Shown one piece after another: positions 26,473 through 34,269 of a stretch of 64,000 nucleotides of DNA. A model generated the notes under the pieces. The model was not told the DNA's origin, did not search any database, and worked only from the letters and a program-made list of their open reading frames with translations. This DNA comes from Winogradskyella echinorum (lineage in GTDB: Bacteria > Bacteroidota > Bacteroidia > Flavobacteriales > Flavobacteriaceae), in the NCBI RefSeq assembly GCF_014297365.1, contig NZ_JACOQD010000003.1, positions 248,001 to 312,000 of the forward strand, written 5' to 3'. The stretch's first letter is position 1; each line of letters opens with the position of its first letter. The position numbers and the translations under genes are program-made.

Positions 26473-26487
26473 CTTCTTATTTTTATG

Positions 26488-26495
26488 CAAAAATA
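26488..26495 (-). promoter_or_regulatory. -7 element of the small membrane protein gene
   Basis: TATTTTTG on the minus strand (26495-26488). A weak CTTG at 26520-26517 could serve as the -33, 21 nt away. It overlaps the upstream alternative ATG at 26490, which decides for the start at 26472. Confidence 0.55.
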
Positions 26496-26513
26496 AGGAT
26501 TAAAACTACAACT

Positions 26514-26900
26514 ATGCAAGATAAAATCAATGCTGTAAAAGCGTTTCATACCGCATTTAAAATTGGTCACAGAGAAACTCCAAAAGCAGACTTAGGAATA
26601 GACAAAAATATGTTGCGTTACAAGTTAATGCGCGAAGAGAATGAAGAATATTTAGAAGCAGCAAATGCAAATGATTTAGTAGAAGTTGCTGATGCTTTGG
26701 GCGACATGCTATACATTTTGTGCGGAACAATAATTGAACATGGCATGCAACACAAAATTGAAGAAGTCTTTGAGGAAATTCAACGCAGTAATATGAGTAA
26801 ATTAGGTGAGAATGGAGAACCTATTTACAGAGAAGATGGTAAAGTTTTAAAAGGACCTAACTATTTTAAACCTCATATTAAAGAAATTTTAGAAAAGTAA
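26514..26900 (+). CDS. MazG-like nucleoside triphosphate pyrophosphohydrolase
   Basis: A 128-residue all-alpha NTP-PPase-like protein. The metal-binding pattern EENEEYLEA followed by DALGDMLYIL fits the E-x-x-E ... D-x-x-D motif of the MazG/HisE/dUTPase superfamily. A C-terminal segment (KLGENGEPIYREDGKVLKGP) is the usual substrate-covering loop of the phage/Bacteroidota type. It would hydrolyse NTPs to NMPs plus pyrophosphate, perhaps cleaning damaged nucleotides. Specificity is not visible. Confidence 0.85.
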   Translation: MQDKINAVKAFHTAFKIGHRETPKADLGIDKNMLRYKLMREENEEYLEAANANDLVEVADALGDMLYILCGTIIEHGMQHKIEEVFEEIQRSNMSKLGENGEPIYREDGKVLKGPNYFKPHIKEILEK

Positions 26901-26946
26901 ATTTGAATTGTAATATGGCGAAGTTATTTAGAACTTCACCTTTATT

Positions 26947-28014
26947 CTAGCATACTTTTACTCTCCAACCAAAAGCATCATCAGTTTGGTTTGTTTGTAT
27001 ATCTGTAATACGCTTTTTCAATAATTCACCATAAGTATTCTCTAATTCTGGCAATTCGTAATCTTTATTTTTATAACCAAAACCAGAAATTGGTGAAATA
27101 ACAGCAGCTGTACCAGCACCAAAAAGCTCTTTAAGACTTCCGTTTTCTGACGCTTCAATAAGCTCTGACACTTTTATCTTTCTTACTTCTGTAGTTATGC
27201 CTTCCGCTTCAGCAATAGCTAAAATACTTTTTCGTGTAATACCATCTAAAATTCTATCGCTTGTTGGTACAGTTAGTAAAGTATCGTTAATTCTAACAAA
27301 TATATTCATGGCACCAGCTTCTTCAATATACTCGTGTGTATTGTCATCGGTCCAAATCACTTGCTGATAGCCTTTATCTTTAGCTAACTGAGTTGGGTAA
27401 AATTGTCCAGCATAGTTACCTCCGGCTTTAGCAAAACCAACACCACCATTTGCTGATCGCGAATAATGCTCTTCTATAAGAACTTTTACCTTTCCAGAAA
27501 AATAAGCTCCAGAAGGAGCACATGCTATAATAAATTTATAAGAATCTGCAGGTGAAGCATGAAAACCTTTACCTGTAGCAAACATAAAAGGACGAATGTA
27601 TAACGCACTACCTTTAGCGCTAGGAATCCAATCTTTTTCAACTTTTAAGAGCTCCTTTAAACCATCCATAAAATACGCTTCTGGTATTTCGGGCATTGCT
27701 AAACGCTTAGCTGAAATATTCATTCGCTTTATATTGTCCATTGGCCTAAACAAAAATACACTACCTTCTTCATCTTTGTAGGCTTTCATACCTTCAAAAA
27801 TCGATTGTCCATAATGAAAAATTTTAGCTGATGGCTCTAAAGTAATTGGCTGATATGGTACTATTTTTGGCGTTTGCCATTTTCCATCTTCATAATCACA
27901 AACAAACATATGGTCCGAAAACACACTTCCAAAGTTTAAGTTACTAAAATCGACACTGTTAATTCTAGATGCTTTAGTTTTCTCAACTATGATATTTTCT
28001 GTATGAATAGCCAT
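26947..28014 (-). CDS. ilvE: Branched-chain amino acid aminotransferase
   Basis: PLP-dependent fold-type IV enzyme that makes Val, Leu and Ile from their keto acids. The catalytic lysine is K196 in GFAKAGGNYAGQF; EEAGAMNIFV and DGITRKSIL are the cofactor- and substrate-binding segments. At 355 residues it is the long (class II, eukaryote-like) form. It has its own promoter and no close gene downstream. The 118-bp gap to the divergent DUF4920 gene holds both promoters. Confidence 0.96.
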   Translation of the reverse strand: MAIHTENIIVEKTKASRINSVDFSNLNFGSVFSDHMFVCDYEDGKWQTPKIVPYQPITLEPSAKIFHYGQSIFEGMKAYKDEEGSVFLFRPMDNIKRMNISAKRLAMPEIPEAYFMDGLKELLKVEKDWIPSAKGSALYIRPFMFATGKGFHASPADSYKFIIACAPSGAYFSGKVKVLIEEHYSRSANGGVGFAKAGGNYAGQFYPTQLAKDKGYQQVIWTDDNTHEYIEEAGAMNIFVRINDTLLTVPTSDRILDGITRKSILAIAEAEGITTEVRKIKVSELIEASENGSLKELFGAGTAAVISPISGFGYKNKDYELPELENTYGELLKKRITDIQTNQTDDAFGWRVKVC

Positions 28015-28035
28015 AATTACTTATAATTTTATTGT

Positions 28036-28043
28036 CAAAAATA
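28036..28043 (-). promoter_or_regulatory. -7 element of ilvE
   Basis: TATTTTTG on the minus strand (28043-28036), about 20 nt before the ilvE ATG at 28014. No strong -33 is visible. Confidence 0.6.
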
Positions 28044-28088
28044 CACAATCGTAAGCGTTAAAAAAAGCTAATATTCCCTTTAATTGTG

Positions 28089-28096
28089 TAAATTTG
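28089..28096 (+). promoter_or_regulatory. -7 element of the DUF4920 lipoprotein operon
   Basis: TAAATTTG, matching TAnnTTTG, giving a leader of about 30 nt to the ATG at 28133. No convincing -33. Confidence 0.6.
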
Positions 28097-28132
28097 TAAT
28101 TCAATAATTATTCAAATCAAAAAATATCAATA

Positions 28133-28636
28133 ATGAAAAAATTATTATTATTCATAGCAATTAGTTTAATCGTAGTTTCTTGTAAAAACGAAAAAGAAAC
28201 TGCTGAAAACAAAGTGAATGAAGCAAAACAAGAGATTGCGTACGCTTCTTTCGGAATGGAAATAAATGACACTGATGCACTAACATCTGAGCGCATGATG
28301 GAACATTATAAAGGATTAAAATCTGGCGATACAATACCAGCTAAAATGAAAGCTAAAATTGTAGAAGTTTGTTCTAAAAAAGGTTGTTGGATGACTTTAG
28401 ATATGGATGGTGAAAATGAAGTTATGGTAAAATTTAAAGACTACGGCTTCTTTATGCCATTAGATGCAAAAGGTGATGTTGTTGTTAACGGAAAAGCATT
28501 TGTTACAGAAACTCCGGTAGAAGAATTAAGACATTATGCAGAAGATGCAGGCAAATCTAAAGAAGAAATTGAAGCCATTACAGAGCCTAAATTAGAATAT
28601 CGTTTTGAAGCCGATGGTGTTTTACTTAAAGAATAA
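28133..28636 (+). CDS. DUF4920 lipoprotein
   Basis: A 167-residue protein with a lipoprotein signal (MKKLLLFIAISLIVVSC, lipobox VVSC). The mature part is the DUF4920 domain with its strongly conserved KIVEVCSKKGCWMTLDM: two cysteines five residues apart, suggesting a metal site or redox pair. Placed in the periplasm by its lipid anchor. Its 3' end overlaps the next lipoprotein gene by 23 bp, and mnmD follows, so three genes form one unit. Confidence 0.88.
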   Translation: MKKLLLFIAISLIVVSCKNEKETAENKVNEAKQEIAYASFGMEINDTDALTSERMMEHYKGLKSGDTIPAKMKAKIVEVCSKKGCWMTLDMDGENEVMVKFKDYGFFMPLDAKGDVVVNGKAFVTETPVEELRHYAEDAGKSKEEIEAITEPKLEYRFEADGVLLKE

Positions 28637-29069
28637 AGTTACAGTTCTTTTTTTCTTGTTAGTACTACTTTTAAGCAGTTGTAAAAACGACGAAAAACCA
28701 GAAGATAAACCTATCAAGAAAGTTGAATACACCATGTATCAACCTTCTGAAATGGCCAACTTTATGAATGCAATGTATGCCTACAACTTACAGATAAAAA
28801 ATCAAATTATTGCAGGAGAAACACCTATCTCTATGCCTTTAGACTTAATGCAATTACATTCTGCGGAAATGACTAAAGGAAAAGACAGAACTCATGTATG
28901 GAATAGCTTTGTAAACGTTTTTATAAAATCACAGCAAACAATTGCAGACACGCTTTCTAATGTTGAATTGAAAGCACGATATAACAATGCTATTAATAAT
29001 TGTTTAGCTTGTCATAAAACGGAATGCGTAGGACCAATTCCAAAGATTAAAAAACTATTGATTCAATAG
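28614..29069 (+). CDS. Lipoprotein with a single CxxCH haem-binding motif
   Basis: The ATG at 28614 (MVFYLKNKVTVLFFLLVLLL, lipobox LSSC) is preferred; a TTG at 28605 is also in frame, and both overlap the preceding gene. The mature part (about 125 residues) is helical and ends with NNCLACHKTECVGPIPKI: CLACH is a c-type haem attachment motif. So this is probably a small membrane-tethered cytochrome c-like protein, although no distal Met ligand can be named with certainty. It ends 3 bp before mnmD. Confidence 0.75.
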   Translation: MVFYLKNKVTVLFFLLVLLLSSCKNDEKPEDKPIKKVEYTMYQPSEMANFMNAMYAYNLQIKNQIIAGETPISMPLDLMQLHSAEMTKGKDRTHVWNSFVNVFIKSQQTIADTLSNVELKARYNNAINNCLACHKTECVGPIPKIKKLLIQ

Positions 29070-29072
29070 CCA

Positions 29073-29768
29073 TTGAGACGAAAAATAATCACCACTTCAG
29101 ATGGTTCTAAAACCATACATATAGAAGATTGGGATGAACATTATCATTCCATCCATGGTGCCATACAAGAAGCAAATCATGTATTTTTAAAACATGGTTT
29201 GCTTTTTTATTACAATACATTTCATTCTGAGAAAAGAGAAGAATCTTTTTTAGTAAATATCTTAGAAATTGGGTTTGGTACAGGACTCAACACCTTTTTA
29301 ACTTTAATTGAAGCCGAAAAACTAAACCTAAATATTAGTTATACAGGTGTAGAAGCCTATCCTGTTGAAGCAGAAGAAGTAAAAGCGCTTAATTATGTAG
29401 AGCTCATTTCTCAAAAACATGCAACAGTTTTTCAAGATATACATGCGACTTCATGGGAAAAAGAATATCACATAACGTCTAGTTTTATATTAGAAAAACA
29501 ACAAAAGTTCTTTGAAGACATAGATGCAGAAGATACATTCAATATCATTTATTTTGATGCTTTTGGAGCGCGTGTTCAACCCAATTTATGGACAGAAGCT
29601 ATCTTTAAAATAATGTATAAAGCACTGAAAAAAAATGGCGTTTTAGTCACCTATTCTGCAAAAGGCAGTGTAAGACGTGCTATGCAAGCTGTTGGTTTTA
29701 CAGTAGAGCGACTTCCTGGTCCTCCTGGCAAACGTGAAATGTTACGAGCGCGCAAAATGTGCTCGTAA
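29073..29768 (+). CDS. mnmD: tRNA 5-methylaminomethyl-2-thiouridine methyltransferase MnmD
   Basis: Completes mnm5s2U34 at the wobble position of tRNAs. The SAM-binding loop NILEIGFGTGLNTFL, the DUF752-type YFDAFGARVQPNLWTE and TYSAKGSVRRAMQAVGF are present. There is no FAD-dependent MnmC domain, as is usual in Bacteroidota. The frame can only start at TTG 29073, giving the family's start KIITTSDGSKTIHI; there is no ATG near. It lies 3 bp after the cytochrome-like lipoprotein gene. Confidence 0.92.
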   Translation: MRRKIITTSDGSKTIHIEDWDEHYHSIHGAIQEANHVFLKHGLLFYYNTFHSEKREESFLVNILEIGFGTGLNTFLTLIEAEKLNLNISYTGVEAYPVEAEEVKALNYVELISQKHATVFQDIHATSWEKEYHITSSFILEKQQKFFEDIDAEDTFNIIYFDAFGARVQPNLWTEAIFKIMYKALKKNGVLVTYSAKGSVRRAMQAVGFTVERLPGPPGKREMLRARKMCS

Positions 29769-29934
29769 CATTCAACGAACGTAGTGAGTTAAATGTTGAG
29801 AGTAAGGCAACATTCAACGCGTATAGCGAGTTAAATGTTTAGAGAAACGAAACATTCAGCGAAATGAAATGAACTAAATGTTGAGATTGACAAAACATTC
29901 AGTTATTAAAGAAAGCTGAATGCTTAGAAAAAAG
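29767..29934 (+). repeat. Four tandem 42-bp hairpin-forming units
   Basis: Four contiguous units of exactly 42 bp (29767-29808, 29809-29850, 29851-29892, 29893-29934), each opening with AACATTCA and holding a partial inverted copy about 11-14 nt later (AAATGTT or GAATGCTT). Stem bases change in pairs between units: AAC/GTT in units 1-2 and CAG/CTG in unit 4. The array starts at the mnmD stop codon and holds no ORF. Confidence 0.9.
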
Positions 29935-29974
29935 CACCAAACTTTAAAATATAAATATCGCAATTAAACCCAAC

Positions 29975-29982
29975 TATTTTTG
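29975..29982 (+). promoter_or_regulatory. Possible -7 element of trpBA
   Basis: TATTTTTG, 80 bp upstream of trpB. No -33 at the correct distance, and a leader of 75 nt would be longer than others here; no leader peptide with Trp codons or attenuator was seen. Confidence 0.35.
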
Positions 29983-30062
29983 ATTAAAACAAACCTCATT
30001 CTCATTTCAGTTTACCTCATAATTCCTTAACTTGCATTGCTATTGAAAACAGGAAAATTATT

Positions 30063-31244
30063 ATGAGTTATAACATCAGCGAAAAAGGATATTATGGAGA
30101 GTTTGGTGGAGCGTATATTCCAGAAATGCTCTATCCTAATGTAGAAGAATTACGCCAAAACTATCTTAAGATTATGGCAGAGCCTTCGTTTCAAGAAGAG
30201 TTTCATGCTTTATTAAAAGATTATGTTGGCCGTCCTACTCCACTCTATTTTGCAAAACGCCTTTCAGAAAAATACAATACTAAGATTTATCTAAAACGCG
30301 AAGATTTAAACCATACTGGTGCGCATAAAATCAATAATACAATTGGGCAAATCCTAATGGCTAAACGCTTAGGTAAAAACAGAATTATTGCAGAAACTGG
30401 TGCTGGACAACACGGAGTAGCTACTGCAACGGTATGTGCGCTCATGGGTATTGAGTGTATTGTTTATATGGGAGAAATTGATATTGCGCGCCAAGCACCA
30501 AATGTAGCTCGTATGAAAATGTTAGGAGCAACGGTTATCCCTGCACTTTCTGGTAGTCGTACCTTAAAAGATGCTACAAATGAAGCCATTAGAGATTGGA
30601 TTAACAATCCTGTAGATACACATTATATTATTGGAAGTGTAGTTGGTCCTCATCCATATCCAGATATGGTGGCTAAGTTTCAAGCTGTAGTTTCAGAAGA
30701 AATTAAAAGCCAACTATTAGAAAAAGAAGGTACTGAAAATCCGGATTATTTAATTGCCTGTGTTGGTGGTGGCAGTAATGCTGCCGGAACTTATTATCAT
30801 TATTTAGACAATGAAGATGTAAATATTATTGCTGTAGAAGCTGCAGGCTTGGGTGTAGATTCGGGTGAAAGTGCTGCTACCTCAGTTTTAGGAAAAGAAG
30901 GTATCATTCACGGTAGCAAAACCTTGTTAATGCAAACAAATGATGGACAAATTACAGAACCGTATTCTATTTCTGCCGGATTAGATTATCCTGGAGTTGG
31001 ACCAATGCATGCAAATCTCTATAAAACTGGTCGCGCGGAGTTTATTGCAATTACTGATAAAGATGCCATGACTTCTGGATTAGAGTTGTGTAAATTAGAA
31101 GGTATCATTCCGGCTATAGAAAGCTCTCACGCATTAGCCGTTTTTGAACATAAAACATTTCAACCAGATGATATTGTAGTACTTAATTTATCTGGTCGAG
31201 GAGATAAAGATTTACAAAATTATATTGATTATTTTAAACTTTAA
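30063..31244 (+). CDS. trpB: Tryptophan synthase beta subunit
   Basis: PLP enzyme that condenses indole with serine. The PLP-Schiff base lysine is in [10 protein letters not shown]; the phosphate loop is [12 protein letters not shown], and [11 protein letters not shown] closes the active site. The length of 393 is standard for TrpB1. It receives indole through the tunnel from TrpA, whose gene is 88 bp downstream. The other trp genes are not in this window, so trpBA is split from the rest of the pathway or lies upstream elsewhere. Confidence 0.97.
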   Translation: MSYNISEKGYYGEFGGAYIPEMLYPNVEELRQNYLKIMAEPSFQEEFHALLKDYVGRPTPLYFAKRLSEKYNTKIYLKREDLNHTGAHKINNTIGQILMAKRLGKNRIIAETGAGQHGVATATVCALMGIECIVYMGEIDIARQAPNVARMKMLGATVIPALSGSRTLKDATNEAIRDWINNPVDTHYIIGSVVGPHPYPDMVAKFQAVVSEEIKSQLLEKEGTENPDYLIACVGGGSNAAGTYYHYLDNEDVNIIAVEAAGLGVDSGESAATSVLGKEGIIHGSKTLLMQTNDGQITEPYSISAGLDYPGVGPMHANLYKTGRAEFIAITDKDAMTSGLELCKLEGIIPAIESSHALAVFEHKTFQPDDIVVLNLSGRGDKDLQNYIDYFKL

Positions 31245-31332
31245 AAAGACCTAAAGAAACAAGAAAAAAGAGAAAGGACCCATTCTTAAAATAGTCTAAA
31301 CTCTTTATTCTACTTTCTATTTTCTCAAAAAT

Positions 31333-32094
31333 ATGAACAGAATAAACAAAAAATTACAAGAAGAGAAAAAGCTCTTATCTATATATTTTACAGCCGGTTA
31401 TCCTAATATAGACGATACCGTTTCTACCATTAAAAACTTAGAAGAAAGTGGTGTAGATATGATTGAAATAGGATTACCTTTTAGTGATCCTTTAGCAGAT
31501 GGACCAACTATACAAGCCAGCTCTACCAAAGCATTACAAAATGGTATGACGTCAGAGTTGTTGTTTGAACAGTTAAAAGATATCAGATCATCTGTTTCTA
31601 TTCCATTAATTATAATGGGTTACTTTAATCCTATGTTGCAATTTGGTGTTGAGGCATTTTGTAAAAAATGTCAAGAAGTTGGTATCGATGGTCTTATCAT
31701 TCCAGACTTACCAGTAGACGTTTATAATGATGACTATAGAGCCATTTTTGAAAAACATGGTCTAATCAACGTATTTTTAATTACACCACAAACCTCAGAC
31801 GAACGAATTAATTATATAGATTCAGTCTCAAATGGATTTATCTATATGGTGAGTTCTGCTAGTACAACAGGCGCAAAAGCTGGTTTTGGCGATGCACAAA
31901 CCTCTTATTTTGAGCGTATTGCCAACATGAAACTTAAAAACCCTCAAATAGTTGGCTTCGGAATCTCTAATAACGACACCTTTACTCAGGCAACCAAGTA
32001 TGCCAAAGGTGCTATTATTGGTTCTGCTTTTGTTAAGCATGTCACTGAACACGGAGTAAATTCTATTCATAAATTTGTTGATAGTATATTGTGA
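31333..32094 (+). CDS. trpA: Tryptophan synthase alpha subunit
   Basis: Cleaves indole-3-glycerol phosphate. TIM-barrel of 253 residues with the catalytic Glu (MIEIGLPFSDPLADGPTIQ, E at about 48) and Asp (GLIIPDLPVD), the loop region SSASTTGAK and phosphate site GFGISNNDTF. Operon with trpB. The stop overlaps the GTG start of a small downstream gene (TTGTGA). Confidence 0.97.
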   Translation: MNRINKKLQEEKKLLSIYFTAGYPNIDDTVSTIKNLEESGVDMIEIGLPFSDPLADGPTIQASSTKALQNGMTSELLFEQLKDIRSSVSIPLIIMGYFNPMLQFGVEAFCKKCQEVGIDGLIIPDLPVDVYNDDYRAIFEKHGLINVFLITPQTSDERINYIDSVSNGFIYMVSSASTTGAKAGFGDAQTSYFERIANMKLKNPQIVGFGISNNDTFTQATKYAKGAIIGSAFVKHVTEHGVNSIHKFVDSIL

Positions 32095-32303
32095 AAGTCT
32101 TAAACGATTGGAGGCTAATTATTCTGCTTTGCTTAACCTTGGGTTTGGCTCCATTTTTTCCAGAACCTCATCTTTTTGGAAAAATACGATGGATAAGTGG
32201 AGGTGCAAATGGCATGGAACCAAAAGATTATTTTGATGTTCTAATGCATGGTTTTCCTTTTGTATTATTAATAAGATTACTCATTTTAAAACTAAAAAAG
32301 TAA
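32091..32303 (+). CDS. Small membrane protein translationally coupled to trpA
   Basis: A 70-residue frame beginning with GTG 32091, whose first codon overlaps the trpA stop by 4 bp. It has a hydrophobic helix (LIILLCLTLGLAPFF), a polar middle rich in G, P and W (PEPHLFGKIRWISGGANGM) and a second helix (FPFVLLIRLLILKLKK). The pattern LGLAPFFPEPHLFGK is known from a conserved family of short flavobacterial proteins sometimes labelled RND transporter, which at this length cannot be correct. Function unknown. Confidence 0.75.
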   Translation: MKVLNDWRLIILLCLTLGLAPFFPEPHLFGKIRWISGGANGMEPKDYFDVLMHGFPFVLLIRLLILKLKK

Positions 32304-32354
32304 GAATCTAAATTATACTCAGAAGAAGAGTTTAGTAAAACAAGCAAATACAAG

Positions 32355-32807
32355 ATGGCATTAAACATCGTTCTCATAGAACCCGAAATCCCAAACAATA
32401 CGGGCAATATTGGTCGATTAGCTTTGGCTACAGGTTCTCGATTACATTTAGTAAAACCTTTTGGTTTTGAGATCGATGATAAACGACTAAAACGTGCCGG
32501 CTTAGATTATTGGCAACACTTAGAAGTAATTTATTACGATACTATAAATGACTTCTTTACTCAAAACAATAACGCCAAAATGGTATTCTTATCTAGTCAT
32601 GGTACTAAATCTCATTGGGATATTGAGTTCGTAAATAATATGTTCTTAGTTTTTGGCAAAGAATCTGTGGGTTTACCAAAACCATTACTTAAAAAATATA
32701 ACGACCAACTTTTTAAGATTCCACTTTATAACAAAGCCATTAGAAGCCTAAATTTAGCCAACGCAGTAAGTATAATTGTATATGAAGGTTTACGACAATT
32801 AGAATAA
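32355..32807 (+). CDS. trmL: tRNA (cytidine(34)-2'-O)-methyltransferase TrmL
   Basis: A 150-residue minimal SPOUT methyltransferase that 2'-O-methylates the wobble nucleotide of tRNA-Leu. Motifs: NTGNIGRLALATGSRLHLV (substrate/catalytic Arg-Asn), KRLKRAGLDYW, the knot segments LVFGKESVGLP and IPLYNKAIRSLNLANAVSI, which form the trefoil knot binding AdoMet. Length is standard. 51 bp downstream of the small membrane protein, same direction. Confidence 0.94.
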   Translation: MALNIVLIEPEIPNNTGNIGRLALATGSRLHLVKPFGFEIDDKRLKRAGLDYWQHLEVIYYDTINDFFTQNNNAKMVFLSSHGTKSHWDIEFVNNMFLVFGKESVGLPKPLLKKYNDQLFKIPLYNKAIRSLNLANAVSIIVYEGLRQLE

Positions 32808-32876
32808 AATTGTGCATATTAACGCTTTTTCACTTATATTGCTCTAAATTTACGTTTAACACCAAATCTTAAAATT

Positions 32877-33206
32877 ATGATTACCAAGACATTAAAAGCA
32901 GGTTTTTTTATAATTGCTATAGGTTCATTTTCATTTGTAGGTGCGCAAGATACGCTAAGTGCAAATAAAGAAGATACATCTAAAAAAATGTTTAAACACC
33001 TCGATATTAATGAGGATAACAAAATTACTTTAGAAGAATTTAAAAAAATGCGCATAAAAGATCCTGCTAAAGCCGCACAAGTTGAAAAGCGTTTTGCTCG
33101 AATGGATACCAACAATAATGGATCTGTAGATAAAGCAGAATTTAGAGCTTTTTATGAAGGTACTTCTCAAAGAAGAACAGAGAAAACTAATGCAAAGAAA
33201 GGCTAA
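32877..33206 (+). CDS. Exported EF-hand protein
   Basis: A 109-residue protein with a signal peptide (MITKTLKAGFFIIAIGSFSF, cut near VGAQDT). Two EF-hand loops follow: DINEDNKITLEEF (residues ~42-54) and DTNNNGSVDKAEF (~80-92), each with calcium ligands at positions 1, 3, 5 and 12. It probably binds Ca2+ outside the cytoplasm. No partner is evident. A strong terminator follows, so it ends the trp-trmL transcript or its own. Confidence 0.88.
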   Translation: MITKTLKAGFFIIAIGSFSFVGAQDTLSANKEDTSKKMFKHLDINEDNKITLEEFKKMRIKDPAKAAQVEKRFARMDTNNNGSVDKAEFRAFYEGTSQRRTEKTNAKKG

Positions 33207-33234
33207 TTATAGTCATTCTTTTTCTATACAAAAT

Positions 33235-33266
33235 AAAAATCCTCTAGCATCCTAGAGGATTTTTTA
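33235..33266 (+). terminator. Terminator of the EF-hand gene
   Basis: Perfect 13-bp stem AAAAATCCTCTAG / CTAGAGGATTTTT with a CATC loop and T tail. Confidence 0.92.
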
Positions 33267-33332
33267 TATACATTTATTACCATAGTACTGCAAAGATAGC
33301 TCTAGCTCTAAAACAATGAGCGCGTTATTTAG

Positions 33333-33340
33333 TATCTTTG
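33333..33340 (+). promoter_or_regulatory. -7 element immediately before the 33344 gene
   Basis: TATCTTTG, ending 3 bp before the ATG at 33344. As with uvrB this would give a leaderless or nearly leaderless mRNA. Confidence 0.5.
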
Positions 33341-33343
33341 AGT

Positions 33344-33712
33344 ATGAAACGCATAACACATAAAAACGTCTTATTTGTAAGTCTTTCGCTTATCTTAAGC
33401 TTAGTTGCGTATACAAATGTTGACAACCGTTTGCCTGTAGAGGCTGTAAAAACAGCTTTAGTTGTTAATGAACCTAGTTTTAAAACCCAATTTTCTTTAG
33501 CATATCACAAAGCCATTACCCTTGTATTTATTGACAATGCTAGGTTTGCAGCATTTAATTTTTCACAGTTTCGTAAGGAATTTACAACAAAAGCCAATAC
33601 AGCTTTTAAAACCTATACATACCACACGCTTAGTCTTAGAGCAACTCAACTACACACCAAGCTCTACAGCTATGCTGCACGCCAAACTCTTTATAATAAT
33701 AGTATATCCTAG
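33344..33712 (+). CDS. Small exported hypothetical protein
   Basis: The ATG at 33344 (MKRITHKNVLFVSLSLILSL) is chosen; an upstream TTG at 33338 overlaps the -7 element. The 122-residue product has an N-terminal signal or membrane segment and a mature part rich in Thr, Tyr, Phe and His with no recognised family (QFSLAYHKAITLVFIDNARF, TYTYHTLSLRATQL). Coding potential in the second half is modest; another frame runs through it at 33522-33719. It may be a narrowly distributed gene of the accessory region. Confidence 0.5.
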   Translation: MKRITHKNVLFVSLSLILSLVAYTNVDNRLPVEAVKTALVVNEPSFKTQFSLAYHKAITLVFIDNARFAAFNFSQFRKEFTTKANTAFKTYTYHTLSLRATQLHTKLYSYAARQTLYNNSIS

Positions 33713-33795
33713 TTTTTAAATAGCTTTAACTAGCTATACCACAATCTAGTAACAACAGCGTCTCTATACCTAGAGATGCCATACATTATTATTCA

Positions 33796-33972
33796 ATGAA
33801 AATTAAAAAAACCTTAAGGTTTACGGCCTTAATATTTATGATTGTTTTGGCTTGTTTGGTACCATTTCCTTTAAAATTTTCATCTAAGGACAATCTACCC
33901 AAAAACCTCATAGAACATATAGATATAAAAGAAGACGATGAGAACGAAGACCAGCTTAAAGAGATCTTTTAA
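33796..33972 (+). CDS. Small membrane protein (58 aa) with acidic tail
   Basis: ATG 33796 to TAA 33970-33972: a basic start (MKIKKTLRF), one hydrophobic helix (TALIFMIVLACLVPFPLKF) and an acidic cytoplasmic or periplasmic tail (EHIDIKEDDENEDQLKEIF). The charge plan is as in the 43-aa gene at 11277. It is 83 bp past the preceding hypothetical and in the same direction. Family unknown. Confidence 0.5.
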   Translation: MKIKKTLRFTALIFMIVLACLVPFPLKFSSKDNLPKNLIEHIDIKEDDENEDQLKEIF

Positions 33973-34269
33973 AAGTATTACCTCACAAATTAGGCTTTAG
34001 AATCGTTGCCCTTTTTTCATAAAATATATGTAAAGTTACGTATAATAAAGTGCGATGAATTTTGTAGTTTTATAACGGATGAGACACAAATAAACAAACG
34101 GTTATCTCGAGTTATTTGCGGGACATCATATGGTTTGGTTTAGATAAATCATTTTATGCACATTCTAGAGAAATACATAAGGTTTTTATTCAATTCGCGT
34201 TTCAAAATTAGATATCAAAACAAAGTAATTAATCATAAAATAATTCGTTTACAACCTCTTCTTTAAAAA
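33973..34269. other. Gene-poor gap (297 bp)
   Basis: No coding frame, no clear TAnnTTTG promoter. A short inverted pair CAAATAA (34087-34093) / TTATTTG (34112-34118) encloses 18 bp. Nothing else can be supported. Confidence 0.5.

Noticed and set aside
29767..29934. CRISPR-like array
   Set aside because: Units of 42 bp are directly contiguous, share the whole length and have no unique spacers; no cas genes nearby.
33522..33719. 65-codon frame overlapping the 33344 gene
   Set aside because: No promoter or signal; kept only as a sign that the 33344 frame is not strongly supported.
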